Source of the DNA: Aureimonas phyllosphaerae
GTDB lineage: Bacteria > Pseudomonadota > Alphaproteobacteria > Rhizobiales > Rhizobiaceae
Length of the DNA: 64,000 nt
Direction: 5' to 3'
NCBI RefSeq assembly: GCF_900113065.1
Contig: NZ_FOOA01000005.1
Span: 62,001-126,000 of the forward strand
Shown here: positions 45,467-54,364 of the stretch, one piece after another
Numbering within the stretch: the first letter of the stretch is position 1
Layout of the letters: each line of letters begins with the position of its first letter
Translations under genes and position numbers: made by a program
Notes under the pieces: model-generated
Databases searched by the model: none
What the model was told of the DNA's origin: nothing
Seen by the model: only the letters and a program-made list of their open reading frames with translations

Positions 45467-48400
45467 GAATGGTGATCCTCCGTTGCGAGAGTGAATTGTG
45501 CCGAGTTGGAGCGCGGACGCCAGAGGCCGCGCGCGATCGCCTCCCGGAAGCGTGCCCGCATCTCGGCGAGCGCTGCCGGATTGTTGGCTTCCAGGAAGGC
45601 CGCGACCGTCTCGTCCTCGAGATAGGCGGTATGGACGAGGTCGAAGTGACGGTCGGCCACCGCGTTCGTGGTGGCGGCGAAGGCGAAGAGATAGTCCACC
45701 GTCGCCGCCATCTCGAAAGCGCCCTTGTAGCCGTGGCGCATGACGCCCGCGATCCACTTCGGATTGACGACGCGCGCCCGCACGACGCGCGCGATCTCCT
45801 CGTCGAGGGTTCGGATCACCGGGCGCTCCGGGCGCGAGTGGTCGGTGTGATAGGCCGCGGGCGCGCGACCCGACAGGTGCTCGACGGCAGCACTCATTCC
45901 GCCTTCGAACTGGTAGTAGTCGTCCGAATCCAGAAGGTCGTGCTCGCGATTGTCCTGGTTCTGGATCACCGCCTCGATGGCCCCAAGCCGCGTCTCGAAG
46001 GCGGCGCGCTCGGGTGCGCCCTCCGTGTCCGCGCCATAGGCATAGGCGCCCCAGTGGAGGAAGGACTCGGCGAGGTCGCCGCGTGTCTGCCAGCCACCCT
46101 CGTCGATCAGTGCCTGAAGGCCTGCGCCGTAGGCACCGGGTTTCGAGCCGAAGACGCGGTAGCCGGCCTGCCGCCGAGCCTCGCCGGGCTCGAGCCCTTC
46201 GCGTTCCAGCGCGCGCGCTTCCCGCGCCATGCGGGCGGCGATCGGATTGTCGCCCTCGTCCTCCTCCAGCGCGCCGACCGCACGGCAGGCCCGATCGAAG
46301 AGGGCGATCTGGTCGGGAAAGGCGTCGCGAAAGAAACCGGAGACGCGCAGCGTCACGTCGACGCGCGGGCGGCCGAGGACCGCGGGCGGCAGGATCTCGA
46401 AGCCGGTGACGCGCCCCGACGCGCGGTCCCACGTCGGCTTGGCACCGATCAGGGCGAAGCCTTGCGCGATGTCGTCGCCGCCGGTGCGCATGTTGGCGGT
46501 GCCCCAGCAGGTAAGGCCCGCCGCGCGCAGCCATTCGCCGTGGTCCTGCAGGTGGCGCGTGACGAGGAGCTCGGCGGACTTGCGGCCGAGGGCCCAGGCC
46601 GCCTCCGTCGGCACGGCGCGGGTGTCGACGGAGAAGAAGTTGCGGCCCGTCGGCAGTACGTCCGGCCGTCCGCGCGTCGGCGCGCCCGAGGGGCCGGGGG
46701 GCACGAAGCGGCCGTCGAGACCGGTGAGCAGGCCGGCGATCTCGGCCTTGCCGCAGGCGGCGACCGCCGGCTTCAGGCGCGTCTCGATCTCGCCGAGAAC
46801 GGCGCGGGTGGCCTCCCAGTTCAGCTCGGGGTCCTCCGTTCCCGCGACGAGGCGCGAGGACAGGAGTTCCAGCCGCTCCACCGTATCCCCCACCGTCCGC
46901 CAGGGATCACCGGATTGCCGCTGGAGAGCGGCGGGGCGTTCGCCCTCCCAAGGCGCACCCATGGAGCCGTCCAACGGGTCGAACCCGTCGAGCCCGCAGT
47001 CTCGCCCGAGCGCGCGCAGAAGCGAGGCGTCGCCGTCCCGGTCGCCGCGCGGCAGGCGCGCGAGGGCGACCGCGAGATCGTCGAGGAGCCGGCCGTCCGG
47101 AGCGCGCCCGAAGACGTGCAGCCCGTCGCGGATCTGCATCTCCTTCAGGTCGCAGAGCCAGGCGTCGAGCTTTTCGAGCGCGGCGTCGTCCGGCTCGCTC
47201 CCGGACAGACCGGCGTCGCGCCCGAGCCCGGTTTCTCCAAGCATCTCGACGATTTGCCGCTTCAGGAGCGCGGTGCGGCGGGGGTCGCCCTGCGCCGCCT
47301 CGTAATATTCGTCGACGAGGCGTTCGAGGTCGCGCGCGGGCCCATGGCTTTCGGCGCGCGTCAGCGGCGGGGTGAGGTGGTCGACGATCACGGCAGCGGA
47401 GCGGCGCTTGGCCTGCGTCCCCTCGCCGGGGTCGTTGACGATGAACGGATAGAGATGGGGCAGTGGGCCGAGCACGGCCTCGGGGAAGCAGGCGTCCGAG
47501 AGGGCAAGCGCCTTGCCAGGCAGCCATTCGAGATTACCGTGCTTGCCCATGTGCACGATCGCTTGCGCGCCGAACGTCTCGCTGAGGTAAGCGTAGGTGG
47601 CAAGATACCCGTGCGGCGGTGCGAGGTCCGGCGCGTGGTAGGTCTCCTTCGGGTCGATGTTGTAGCCGCGCGCCGGCTGGACGCCGACGATGACCTCCCC
47701 GAACCGGGCAAGCGGCAGGGCGAAGCCGTGGGCGGCGTCGAAGAACGGATCGTTTTCCGGCGCGCCCCAGCGCTCGGCCATCGCCGTGCGGGCCGCGGCC
47801 GGCAGGGCGTCGAAGACGCGGCGGTAGTCGGCGAGCGGCAGCGTCTCGCGGATCTCACGCGCGTCGCGTCCGGCATTGGTCGGTCCCGCCTGGAGATGGG
47901 CGATCAGCGCGTTGCCGTCGTCCGGCAGGGGGCCGGTCCGGTAGCCTGCCGCCTGCATCGCGCGGAGAACCTCGATCGTGCCGGCCGGGGTGTCGAGCCC
48001 GACGCCGTTGCCGATCCGACCGTCGCGGTTGGGGTAGTTGGCGAGAAGGATGGCGATCCGGCGCTCAGGCGCCGGCGTCCGCCGCAGCGCCGCCCAGCGC
48101 GCGGCGAGCTCCGCCGTGAAGGCGATGCGGCCGGGCTCGGGGCGATGGGCGACGATGTCGCTCTGCGTGCGCTCGTGCCAGTCGCCGGCCGACTTGAAGG
48201 CGAGGGCGCGCGTGAGCACCCGCCCGTCGACCTCCGGCAGGGCGACGTTCATGGCGAGATCGCGCGCCGAGAGCCCCTGCGACGACGCGTCCCAGGCTTC
48301 GCGCGTCGTGCCGGCGAGGACGCCCTGGAGCACGACCGCACCGCCCTCGTCGAGGACGGTCGACACGAAGCGGCGGCCGGGCGCGGATGTGGCGAACCCT

Positions 48401-49176
48401 GTGAGATTGATCACGACGTCCGGCGCGCGCGGCGCGAAGAGCGCGCGTAGCGTCTCCGCGCTGACGGGGTCCTTGAGCCCTGAGACATAGGCCGGCAGGA
48501 CGTCGAACCCTTTAGCCTCCAGCGCCTCGGCCAGAGCCTCCACCGTCTCCGTCTGCCCGCTCTGGACAAGGGCGCGGTAGAAGACGACGGCGGCCAGCGG
48601 CCGGGCGGCGACCGGCGCGGGCGCGCTTGGGCGCTCCAGTCGCCCGGCCTTCAGGATCGGGCGGGCCGGCGCCTCGTCCGGCGCGTTTCCATCGGCGAGC
48701 GCAAGGCACGCCCGCAGGAAGGCGTCGGCATTGACCGCCCCGCCTTCGCGCAAGTAGGCCCAGAGCCGCTCGCGCTCGGGCTCCGCGAGCGTCGAATAGG
48801 CGTCGAGACCGGGGTCGGGGCGGTCGTCGCCCGGCAGCACGCAGAGCGCAAAGCCATGGCGCCGCGCCGCCGCGCTCCAGGCCTCGCAGCCGTGCCGCCA
48901 ATAGGCTGCGCCGCCAAGAAGCCGGATCACCACGAGGCGCACATACGGCGCGAGGGCCCCGACATGCGTGTCCACCGACATCGGGTGCGCGAGGCGCAGA
49001 AGGTTGGCAAGGCGGAGCGCCGCCCCGTCCAGCGCCAGCCGATCGGCGGCAAACGCCAGCGCGGCGAGCTCGGTGTCGGCCGCCGACAGGACGAGGACGC
49101 GCCCCGGCGTCTGCCCGAGGTTCACCGCCTCGCGCCCGTCCTGGATCGTCCCGCGCTGGAGGCTGAGAAGGTGCAA
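45463..49176 (-). CDS. cobN: Cobaltochelatase subunit CobN
   Basis: 1237 residues, the usual CobN length. YNIDPKETYHAPDLAPPHGYL, HMGKHGNLEWLPGKALALSD, and the C-terminal half (WGTANMRTGGDDIAQ, VDYLFAFAATTNAVADRHFD) match the large subunit of the ATP-dependent aerobic chelatase, which inserts cobalt into hydrogenobyrinic acid a,c-diamide with CobS and CobT (not in this window). One base separates it from the cobW stop, and it overlaps cobO by four bases. An antisense open frame of similar length is a G+C-rich artefact. Confidence 0.97.
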   Translation of the reverse strand: MHLLSLQRGTIQDGREAVNLGQTPGRVLVLSAADTELAALAFAADRLALDGAALRLANLLRLAHPMSVDTHVGALAPYVRLVVIRLLGGAAYWRHGCEAWSAAARRHGFALCVLPGDDRPDPGLDAYSTLAEPERERLWAYLREGGAVNADAFLRACLALADGNAPDEAPARPILKAGRLERPSAPAPVAARPLAAVVFYRALVQSGQTETVEALAEALEAKGFDVLPAYVSGLKDPVSAETLRALFAPRAPDVVINLTGFATSAPGRRFVSTVLDEGGAVVLQGVLAGTTREAWDASSQGLSARDLAMNVALPEVDGRVLTRALAFKSAGDWHERTQSDIVAHRPEPGRIAFTAELAARWAALRRTPAPERRIAILLANYPNRDGRIGNGVGLDTPAGTIEVLRAMQAAGYRTGPLPDDGNALIAHLQAGPTNAGRDAREIRETLPLADYRRVFDALPAAARTAMAERWGAPENDPFFDAAHGFALPLARFGEVIVGVQPARGYNIDPKETYHAPDLAPPHGYLATYAYLSETFGAQAIVHMGKHGNLEWLPGKALALSDACFPEAVLGPLPHLYPFIVNDPGEGTQAKRRSAAVIVDHLTPPLTRAESHGPARDLERLVDEYYEAAQGDPRRTALLKRQIVEMLGETGLGRDAGLSGSEPDDAALEKLDAWLCDLKEMQIRDGLHVFGRAPDGRLLDDLAVALARLPRGDRDGDASLLRALGRDCGLDGFDPLDGSMGAPWEGERPAALQRQSGDPWRTVGDTVERLELLSSRLVAGTEDPELNWEATRAVLGEIETRLKPAVAACGKAEIAGLLTGLDGRFVPPGPSGAPTRGRPDVLPTGRNFFSVDTRAVPTEAAWALGRKSAELLVTRHLQDHGEWLRAAGLTCWGTANMRTGGDDIAQGFALIGAKPTWDRASGRVTGFEILPPAVLGRPRVDVTLRVSGFFRDAFPDQIALFDRACRAVGALEEDEGDNPIAARMAREARALEREGLEPGEARRQAGYRVFGSKPGAYGAGLQALIDEGGWQTRGDLAESFLHWGAYAYGADTEGAPERAAFETRLGAIEAVIQNQDNREHDLLDSDDYYQFEGGMSAAVEHLSGRAPAAYHTDHSRPERPVIRTLDEEIARVVRARVVNPKWIAGVMRHGYKGAFEMAATVDYLFAFAATTNAVADRHFDLVHTAYLEDETVAAFLEANNPAALAEMRARFREAIARGLWRPRSNSAQFTLATEDHHS

Positions 49177-49177
49177 G

Positions 49178-50254
49178 CTACTCGGCCGCCGCGGCCGGCG
49201 CCTCCGCCAGCGCCGCGATGCCCTCGCGGATCGCCGCCTCGCCGTCCTCGATCGCGTCGTGGAGGCCGATCACGACGAAGCGCGAGACGCGTGCCTCACC
49301 GGACGCGAAGGGCCGATCGAAATAGGTCTCGATCCGGCCGCCGACGGCCTGGACGACGAGGCGCATCGGCTTGGCCCGGATCGCGGCGAAGCCCTTGAGA
49401 CGCAGGACGTCGTGCCGCGCGATGACGTCCTTCAGACCCGCCGTCAGCGCCTCGACGGAGGCATACTCCCCGCCCTCCGCAACGAAGCTTTCGAAGTCCT
49501 CGTGATCGTGGCTGTGGCCGTCGGCATGGTGGATCTCATGGTGCGAGCGGCGGTCGGCGATGAGGTCCTCCGTGCCGGCCTTGAGGCCGAGAAGGACGTC
49601 GGCGGGCAGGCGCCCGTTCTCGGCGGTCACGACGCCGAGCTTGCGGCCGGCTTCCGCCTCGACCTTGGCGCGGACGGCGCGCAGCGCCGCGGCATCCACG
49701 AGGTCGGCCTTGTTGAGGACGAGGAGGTCGGCGGCGCGGATCTGGTCCTCGAAGAGCTCCTCCAGCGGATTGTCGTGGTCGAGGCTCTCGTCGGCCTCGC
49801 GCGCGGCCTGGACCTTCGCCTCGTCGTCGGCGAAGCGCCCGGCGGCCACCGCCGCCGCGTCGATCACGGTGACGACGCCGTCGACCGTGACGCGCGCCTT
49901 GACCTCGGGCCAGTTGAAGGCGGCCACCAGCGGCTGCGGCAGGGCCAACCCCGAGGTCTCGATCACGATGTGATCGAGCCGGTCGGCCCGCTCAAGAAGC
50001 TTTTCCATCGTCGGGATGAAGTCGTCGGCCACGGTGCAGCAGATGCAGCCGTTGGTGAGCTCGACGACGTCCTCCTCGCGGCAGGTCTCCACACCGCAGC
50101 CCTTCAGGATGTCGCCGTCGACGCCGAGATCGCCGAACTCGTTGATGATGAGCGCGATGCGACGGCCGTCGGCGTTCTGGAGGAGGTTGCGGATCAGCGT
50201 CGTCTTGCCGGCTCCGAGGAAGCCGGTGATCACGGTGGCGGGAATCTTCTGCAT
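49178..50254 (-). CDS. cobW: CobW, metallochaperone GTPase
   Basis: 358 residues. Walker A GFLGAGKTTLI, the metal motif GCICC (CxCC; residues about 70-74), NKADLVD, and a His-rich loop (HHEIHHADGHSHDH at about 240). COG0523 GTPases of the CobW type deliver Co2+ to CobN in aerobic cobalamin synthesis. It sits between cobP and cobN in the operon. The His loop can bind metal and is consistent with this role. Confidence 0.95.
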   Translation of the reverse strand: MQKIPATVITGFLGAGKTTLIRNLLQNADGRRIALIINEFGDLGVDGDILKGCGVETCREEDVVELTNGCICCTVADDFIPTMEKLLERADRLDHIVIETSGLALPQPLVAAFNWPEVKARVTVDGVVTVIDAAAVAAGRFADDEAKVQAAREADESLDHDNPLEELFEDQIRAADLLVLNKADLVDAAALRAVRAKVEAEAGRKLGVVTAENGRLPADVLLGLKAGTEDLIADRRSHHEIHHADGHSHDHEDFESFVAEGGEYASVEALTAGLKDVIARHDVLRLKGFAAIRAKPMRLVVQAVGGRIETYFDRPFASGEARVSRFVVIGLHDAIEDGEAAIREGIAALAEAPAAAAE

Positions 50255-50258
50255 GGGA

Positions 50259-50771
50259 TCAGCCCTTGAGCTTGAGCGGCAGGCCGGCGGCGACGAAGGT
50301 CACCACGTCGGCGAGGGCCGCGACGCGTTGGTGGAGCCGGCCGGCATGGTCACGGAAATCGCGCGCCATCCGGTTGTCCGGGACGATGGAGAGGCCGACC
50401 TCGTTGGAGACGATCACGACGAGGCCGGGAAGCGGCGTGCGCAGCGCCTCGGCCAGCGCATCCGAGGCGGCGGGAATGTCGCCGTCCTCCAGCATCAGGT
50501 TGGTGAGCCAGAGGGTGAGGCAGTCGACGAGGATGGCCCGGTCGTCGCGCGCCTCTCGCTTGAGGGTCTCGGCGAGCGCCAGCGGCTCCTCGATCGTCTC
50601 CCACGGGGGCGGGCGACGCTCGCGGTGCTCTTGGATCCGCGCCCGCATCTCGGCGTCGAACGCACGGCCCGTCGCGAGATAGAGGGGGTGGAGGCCGCTG
50701 CCGAGGACCATGTCCTCGGCCAGCGCGCTCTTGCCCGAGCGCGCCCCGCCGAGGACGAAATGAAGGCTCAT
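50259..50771 (-). CDS. cobP: Adenosylcobinamide kinase/adenosylcobinamide-phosphate guanylyltransferase CobP
   Basis: 170 residues from ATG 50769-50771. Start MSLHFVLGGARSGKSALAED with Walker A, YLATGRAFDAEMRARIQEHR, and a C-terminal VSNEVGLSIVP motif are those of CobP/CobU. It phosphorylates and then GMP-activates adenosylcobinamide. Overlaps the cbtA stop by four bases and is followed by cobW after four bases. Confidence 0.96.
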   Translation of the reverse strand: MSLHFVLGGARSGKSALAEDMVLGSGLHPLYLATGRAFDAEMRARIQEHRERRPPPWETIEEPLALAETLKREARDDRAILVDCLTLWLTNLMLEDGDIPAASDALAEALRTPLPGLVVIVSNEVGLSIVPDNRMARDFRDHAGRLHQRVAALADVVTFVAAGLPLKLKG

Positions 50772-51481
50772 GCCGGAACGGCGACGGCGCGCCGGGCCCG
50801 ATCGAGCCCAAGGCCGAGCAGAGCGCCCGTCATGGCCCACAGGGAGGCCGACAGACTGAGCGATGCGACGGCGAACTCGGCGGCGAGCGCCGCCGGCACG
50901 GGGCTTGCAAGATCGGCCGGATGCGGCGCGCCGACGAGGTGCGGCAGGAGAAGCAGCGCGAGCCCGCCAAGAATCGCCGCGCTCGAGCGGCGCGACACGA
51001 GGAGCCACAGGCCGCCCGCCGTCAGCGCGACCGTCGCGAGCCACCACGCCTGACGCGCCGCAAGATCGGCCGCGGGCATGGCGGGAAGCTCGGGCGGCAG
51101 GCCGAGCGCCGGAGCAAGCGTGACGGCCGCAAACCCGGCCAGACCCCAGACGGCGCCGTTGCGAAGCGTCACCGGCCGGTCAAGGCCGAGGCTCGCCGCC
51201 AGAATCAGGAGCGAGAAGGTCGCGCCGATGACGACGTTGGCCACGAGCGTCCCACCGAGGCGGGCGACATCGCCGCTCTCCTCGTGCGCCGCGCCGCCAT
51301 GGGCGTGAGCCGGCGACACGAGGCTCGGGCGCGCGGTCGCGTGGTCATGCGCCGTGCCGCCGTCCTCGTAGGTTTCTGCGGCGACGATCAGCGGCGTCGT
51401 CTTGAGGTGCTGGATCGGCGTGATGACGATGCCGGCGAGGATGCCGGCCAGAAGCGCGGCGAGAAAGTAGCGAGCGAGCAT
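50768..51481 (-). CDS. cbtA: CbtA cobalt transporter subunit
   Basis: 237 residues from ATG 51479-51481. About six hydrophobic helices, start LARYFLAALLAGILAGIVIT, a His-rich loop (GTAHDHATARPSLVSPAHAH, then GGAAHEE), and GVWGLAGFAA-like GAVWGLAGFAAVTLAPALGL match CbtA. CbtA/CbtB were recognised as cobalt transporters through their cobalamin riboswitches, exactly the context here. The His-rich loop is a likely metal site. Confidence 0.93.
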   Translation of the reverse strand: MLARYFLAALLAGILAGIVITPIQHLKTTPLIVAAETYEDGGTAHDHATARPSLVSPAHAHGGAAHEESGDVARLGGTLVANVVIGATFSLLILAASLGLDRPVTLRNGAVWGLAGFAAVTLAPALGLPPELPAMPAADLAARQAWWLATVALTAGGLWLLVSRRSSAAILGGLALLLLPHLVGAPHPADLASPVPAALAAEFAVASLSLSASLWAMTGALLGLGLDRARRAVAVPA

Positions 51482-51604
51482 GGGAGTTCCCTTGCCGTCG
51501 GCGGGTCGCATCCAAGCGACGCGCGGCGCGGCCGTGCCATAGAACGAGGCCTCCGCCGCCGGTCGGGCGGGCGGACGCGATCGACGGAGCGAGGCGAGGA
51601 GCCT

Positions 51605-51784
51605 CTAGTGGCAGGGAAGGCCCATGGCATGGCGCGCGTCGTGCGCCGTGTCGTGCAGCGCGTCGGCGCCGGCAAACCCGGCACCCCAGAGAAGGAGCGC
51701 GCCGGCGGCAAAGGCCAGAAGCGCGGCCGGCAGGCGCGCGGACAGGGCAGGGCTTCGAGCGGCGCTCGTCGTGGACGACGTCAT
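51605..51784 (-). CDS. cbtB: CbtB cobalt transporter subunit
   Basis: 59 residues from ATG 51782-51784. One transmembrane helix (LPAALLAFAAGALLLWGAGF) followed by the conserved CbtB ending ADALHDTAHDARHAMGLPCH, rich in His. GGAGG (51794-51798) lies nine bases before the ATG. The open frame continues upstream into the riboswitch and should not be taken as coding. CbtB works with CbtA, whose gene starts 123 bases downstream; that spacer shows no clear terminator. Confidence 0.95.
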   Translation of the reverse strand: MTSSTTSAARSPALSARLPAALLAFAAGALLLWGAGFAGADALHDTAHDARHAMGLPCH

Positions 51785-51824
51785 GATGTTCAACCTCCGT
51801 GACGGCGGCCGGAATGGCCGCCTC

Positions 51825-52010
51825 GAGACGGATGGCAGGTCTCCTGGCTCACGGGTCACCGGTCGTCCTCCTGCCTTCCCGGACGATCACGTCCAGTGGC
51901 GTTTCCGGCAGAACCCTGCCGGCGGAGGCACCTCGCCGTTCTACAGTCGCGGGGTCGGCTGCGATACGGGCCCTTGGTTTAAGTCGGCCCTTCGCATTCC
52001 CTCTTAGCCT
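51825..52010 (-). ncRNA. Cobalamin (AdoCbl) riboswitch
   Basis: Read on the minus strand: GGGAATGCGAAGGG at 52001-51988, the core CCGCGACTGTAG at 51952-51941 (family core CCCGCRACTGT), and the 3-prime box GCCAGGAGACCTGCC at 51848-51834. Order and spacing are those of the B12-element. Between it and the cbtB ribosome site is a hairpin with 7-base arms (51804-51822), without T-run, which suggests control of translation. It should repress the cbtB-to-cobO operon when cobalamin is plentiful. The rest of the 422-base gap (52011-52206) shows nothing else I recognise. Confidence 0.95.
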
Positions 52011-52206
52011 GCCCGCGCGAGTTGCGGGGCAAGACCATCCGCGCGCGAGGATAGACGAAGCGGGGTTCCAGTCAATCGAAGAGGCGCAAAGGCGCTGAAG
52101 CGATATTGGCGCGAAGCATGCCAGACGGGATGGACAGGGGGCAGCTTCCGAGCAACGTTGCCTTCCCGCCTCCTTGCCTCGCGAGATAGGTGGCTGACTT
52201 CGAATC

Positions 52207-52716
52207 GTGGACACCTATGCGAATAGGCCAGTGAAGAGCTCGTTGCGAAAAATGCCACTCGTCATTTGCGTCGGAATTCTTGCGGCGTTTGTTGGCCTGA
52301 TCATATGGCAGCCGAGTTATGATGTTGCCGATCCCGACTATGAACGCCTGGCTCGACAAATGCAGAAGCTTGGCGAACCGGACGCAAGTCTTTCTCCGGG
52401 TGCAAGACGTCAAGTCGATCTTGGGCAACTCAACGAAGGGCAGTGGACGAAAGTCTGCCTCTTCGGTCCTTTCATGTCGCCGGTCGGCATGATGATTCGC
52501 GAGCGGATGCTGTTGTCGCCATCCGATTATCTGCGGTTTGCCGGGCTCATCCTCCATTACCCGTTTCGACTTTCGGTTGTGGAGGAGCGGGAAGCGATGC
52601 TCCTATATAAAGACCCGTGGGGCATCTCCCATGTCCTTCATTTCCAAGATGGTCTTCCGGATCATCCTCACTGGAGCGGATGTATTCAGAAACCGCAGAC
52701 CGTCATGGTTCTTTGA
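52207..52716 (+). CDS. Hypothetical membrane-anchored protein
   Basis: 169 residues if started at GTG 52207; GTG 52231 or ATG 52252 are alternatives with one fewer soluble segment. An N-terminal hydrophobic helix (MPLVICVGILAAFVGLIIW) is followed by a soluble domain (YERLARQMQKLGEPDASLSP; QWTKVCLFGPFMSPVGMMI) that I do not recognise. G+C is visibly lower than in neighbouring genes (61 of 120 bases counted), which suggests recent acquisition. No clear promoter was identified. The 142 bases to the next small gene show nothing I can identify. Confidence 0.55.
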   Translation: MDTYANRPVKSSLRKMPLVICVGILAAFVGLIIWQPSYDVADPDYERLARQMQKLGEPDASLSPGARRQVDLGQLNEGQWTKVCLFGPFMSPVGMMIRERMLLSPSDYLRFAGLILHYPFRLSVVEEREAMLLYKDPWGISHVLHFQDGLPDHPHWSGCIQKPQTVMVL

Positions 52717-52858
52717 CCGCATCGGTTGGTTGTCGGCTTCCACTCGATCGCCCACTCGTTTACCTCAGGCAACCCAAGGCCTGTCGGTCGCCCCTTCAAG
52801 CGGACGAAGCATCGCCGTTTGCCGAGCGCCTGATGCCGCATCATTCCTTGAGGAGCCT

Positions 52859-53044
52859 GTGCTGAGACGCATCGCGCTGATCGTGATGATCGCATTCGGC
52901 TGCATTTTGGCGGCGGGAGCAGGCGTCGTCATTTGGTCGGGGTTCATCTTGAACGAATGGATCGATCGATGCGCGGACGAAACGTCGAGCCGGTATATCG
53001 TTGATCCGGCCGAGCGAGACGCAGCCTGCCGGACCCTTGATTAG
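52859..53044 (+). CDS. Hypothetical small membrane protein
   Basis: 61 residues from GTG 52859; AGGAG ends three bases before it, a short spacing. One hydrophobic helix (IALIVMIAFGCILAAGAGVV) then a short acidic domain (NEWIDRCADETSSRYIVDP) with Cys at two sites and a CR-T-L-D end. No family recognised. Its stop overlaps the convergent gene at 53041 by four bases. Lower G+C than the surroundings. Confidence 0.45.
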   Translation: MLRRIALIVMIAFGCILAAGAGVVIWSGFILNEWIDRCADETSSRYIVDPAERDAACRTLD

Positions 53045-53331
53045 TCGACACTGACGACGTGCATGGTGTCGAAATCCACTTCGACTGTCGTTTCGATTGA
53101 TGGATAGTGAAAATAAAGCCGCATCCGAGAGCCGGGTGTCGAACCCGATTCCACGATCGGTTGTCCGAGACGTGCCGCAGCCGCCTCGTTGTTCCAAGGT
53201 TCGCCCGCACGAGCCATGTTCATAAGCCAGTCGCGTCCGGATACAAGCGCTCGTGTCGGCCGTTTCGCTTGCGGGACGACTGTCAAAAGAGCTGCGACGA
53301 CGAGCATGGCTGAGGCCATCCGTCTTCCCAT
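53041..53331 (-). CDS. Hypothetical exported protein
   Basis: 96 residues from ATG 53329-53331; ATG 53386-53388 would add 19 residues and ATG 53317-53319 would remove four. Signal-peptide-like start (RRMASAMLVVAALLTVVPQA), then a small domain (LGQPIVESGSTPGSRMRLYF, ending VDFDTMHVVSVD) with no recognised family. The pattern of Gly-Pro-Ile and Arg-Leu-Tyr-Phe-like strands suggests an all-beta fold. It belongs to the same low-G+C patch as the previous two. Confidence 0.5.
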   Translation of the reverse strand: MGRRMASAMLVVAALLTVVPQAKRPTRALVSGRDWLMNMARAGEPWNNEAAAARLGQPIVESGSTPGSRMRLYFHYPSIETTVEVDFDTMHVVSVD

Positions 53332-53505
53332 GGTCTTCAATTCGTATCGTCCTCTAAGTTCGTCGCGCGGCGATCGATAGGCTTTCATGATCGGGATGTT
53401 TTCCGATCGTGCAGGCGGTCGAAGCCATCTACAAGCGGGCGGTCTTCCTTCCCTCGTTCGATCGTCTATCTCCTGCCGGACTGCGCCTCGAGAAAGACCC
53501 GACCC

Positions 53506-54357
53506 ATGCACCATCCCGCCATCGCTCCGCTCCACACCGCTGTCGTGATCGGGGGCGCGGCGGGGATCGGGCTGGCGGCCGCGCGCCGCTTCGCCAAGGC
53601 CGGCCTCAAGGTCGCGGTGGTGGACAGGCGCATGGAGGACCTGACGAGCGCGCACGAGGAACTCGTCGCCCTCGCCGACGGCGGCGAGACGCGGATCGTG
53701 GCGGCGGCCTGCGACGTGAGCGATCGCGCCGGTCTGCAAAAGACGGCCGATCACATCGCCGAACGTCTCGGCAAGGTGCATGTCCTGATGAACAATGCCG
53801 GCATCCAGCCGGGCTCGTCGATTTTCGGGACCCAGGCCAACTGGGATGCCGTGCTGTCGATCAACCTCGGCGGCGTCATCAACGGCACGCGGATCTTTGG
53901 CCCCGCCATGATGGCGCACGGCGAGCCGGCGCTGATCGTCAACACCGGCTCCAAGCAGGGCATCACGACGCCGCCGGGCGATCCCGCCTACAACGTGTCG
54001 AAGGCGGGCGTGAAGGTGTTCACCGAGGCGCTGCAGCACGAGTTGCGCGAGACGGCGGGGCATCAGGTGGAGGCCGCGCTCCTCATACCCGGCTTCGTGT
54101 TCACCGGGCTGACCGCCAGGGGGCGCACCGAGAAGCCGGAGGGCGCCTGGACGCCCGACCAGACGATCGACTTCATGATGGACCGGCTGGAGGCGGGCGA
54201 CTTCTACATCCTGTGCCCGGACGGCGAGACGGACCGGCGCACCGACGAGAAACGCATCCGCTGGGCGGCCGGCGACATCGTCGAGAACCGCCCGCCGCTG
54301 TCGCGCTGGCACAAGGACTGGGCCGGCCGCTTCAAGGATTTTGCGACCGAGGACTGA
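53506..54357 (+). CDS. SDR family oxidoreductase
   Basis: 283 residues. Nucleotide-binding VVIGGAAGIGLAAARRF, then MNNAGIQPG, Ser in VNTGSKQGI, and Tyr-x-x-x-Lys in PAYNVSKAGVK. Longer than typical FabG, with a C-terminal segment (TDEKRIRWAAGDIVENRPPL). Substrate unknown. G+C returns to about the genome level here. It is convergent with a cytochrome b561 gene seven bases downstream. Confidence 0.85.
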   Translation: MHHPAIAPLHTAVVIGGAAGIGLAAARRFAKAGLKVAVVDRRMEDLTSAHEELVALADGGETRIVAAACDVSDRAGLQKTADHIAERLGKVHVLMNNAGIQPGSSIFGTQANWDAVLSINLGGVINGTRIFGPAMMAHGEPALIVNTGSKQGITTPPGDPAYNVSKAGVKVFTEALQHELRETAGHQVEAALLIPGFVFTGLTARGRTEKPEGAWTPDQTIDFMMDRLEAGDFYILCPDGETDRRTDEKRIRWAAGDIVENRPPLSRWHKDWAGRFKDFATED

Positions 54358-54364
54358 TCGGCGT

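Noticed and set aside
45469-48450. A 993-codon open frame antisense to cobN
   Set aside because: High G+C removes stop codons from antisense frames; the product is Arg/Gly/Val-rich without any family features, while cobN on the other strand is fully recognisable.
52859-52870. An upstream extension of the small gene at 52859 to 52538
   Set aside because: The longer frame overlaps the preceding gene in a different frame and its N-terminal part has no plausible ribosome site or hydrophobic pattern.
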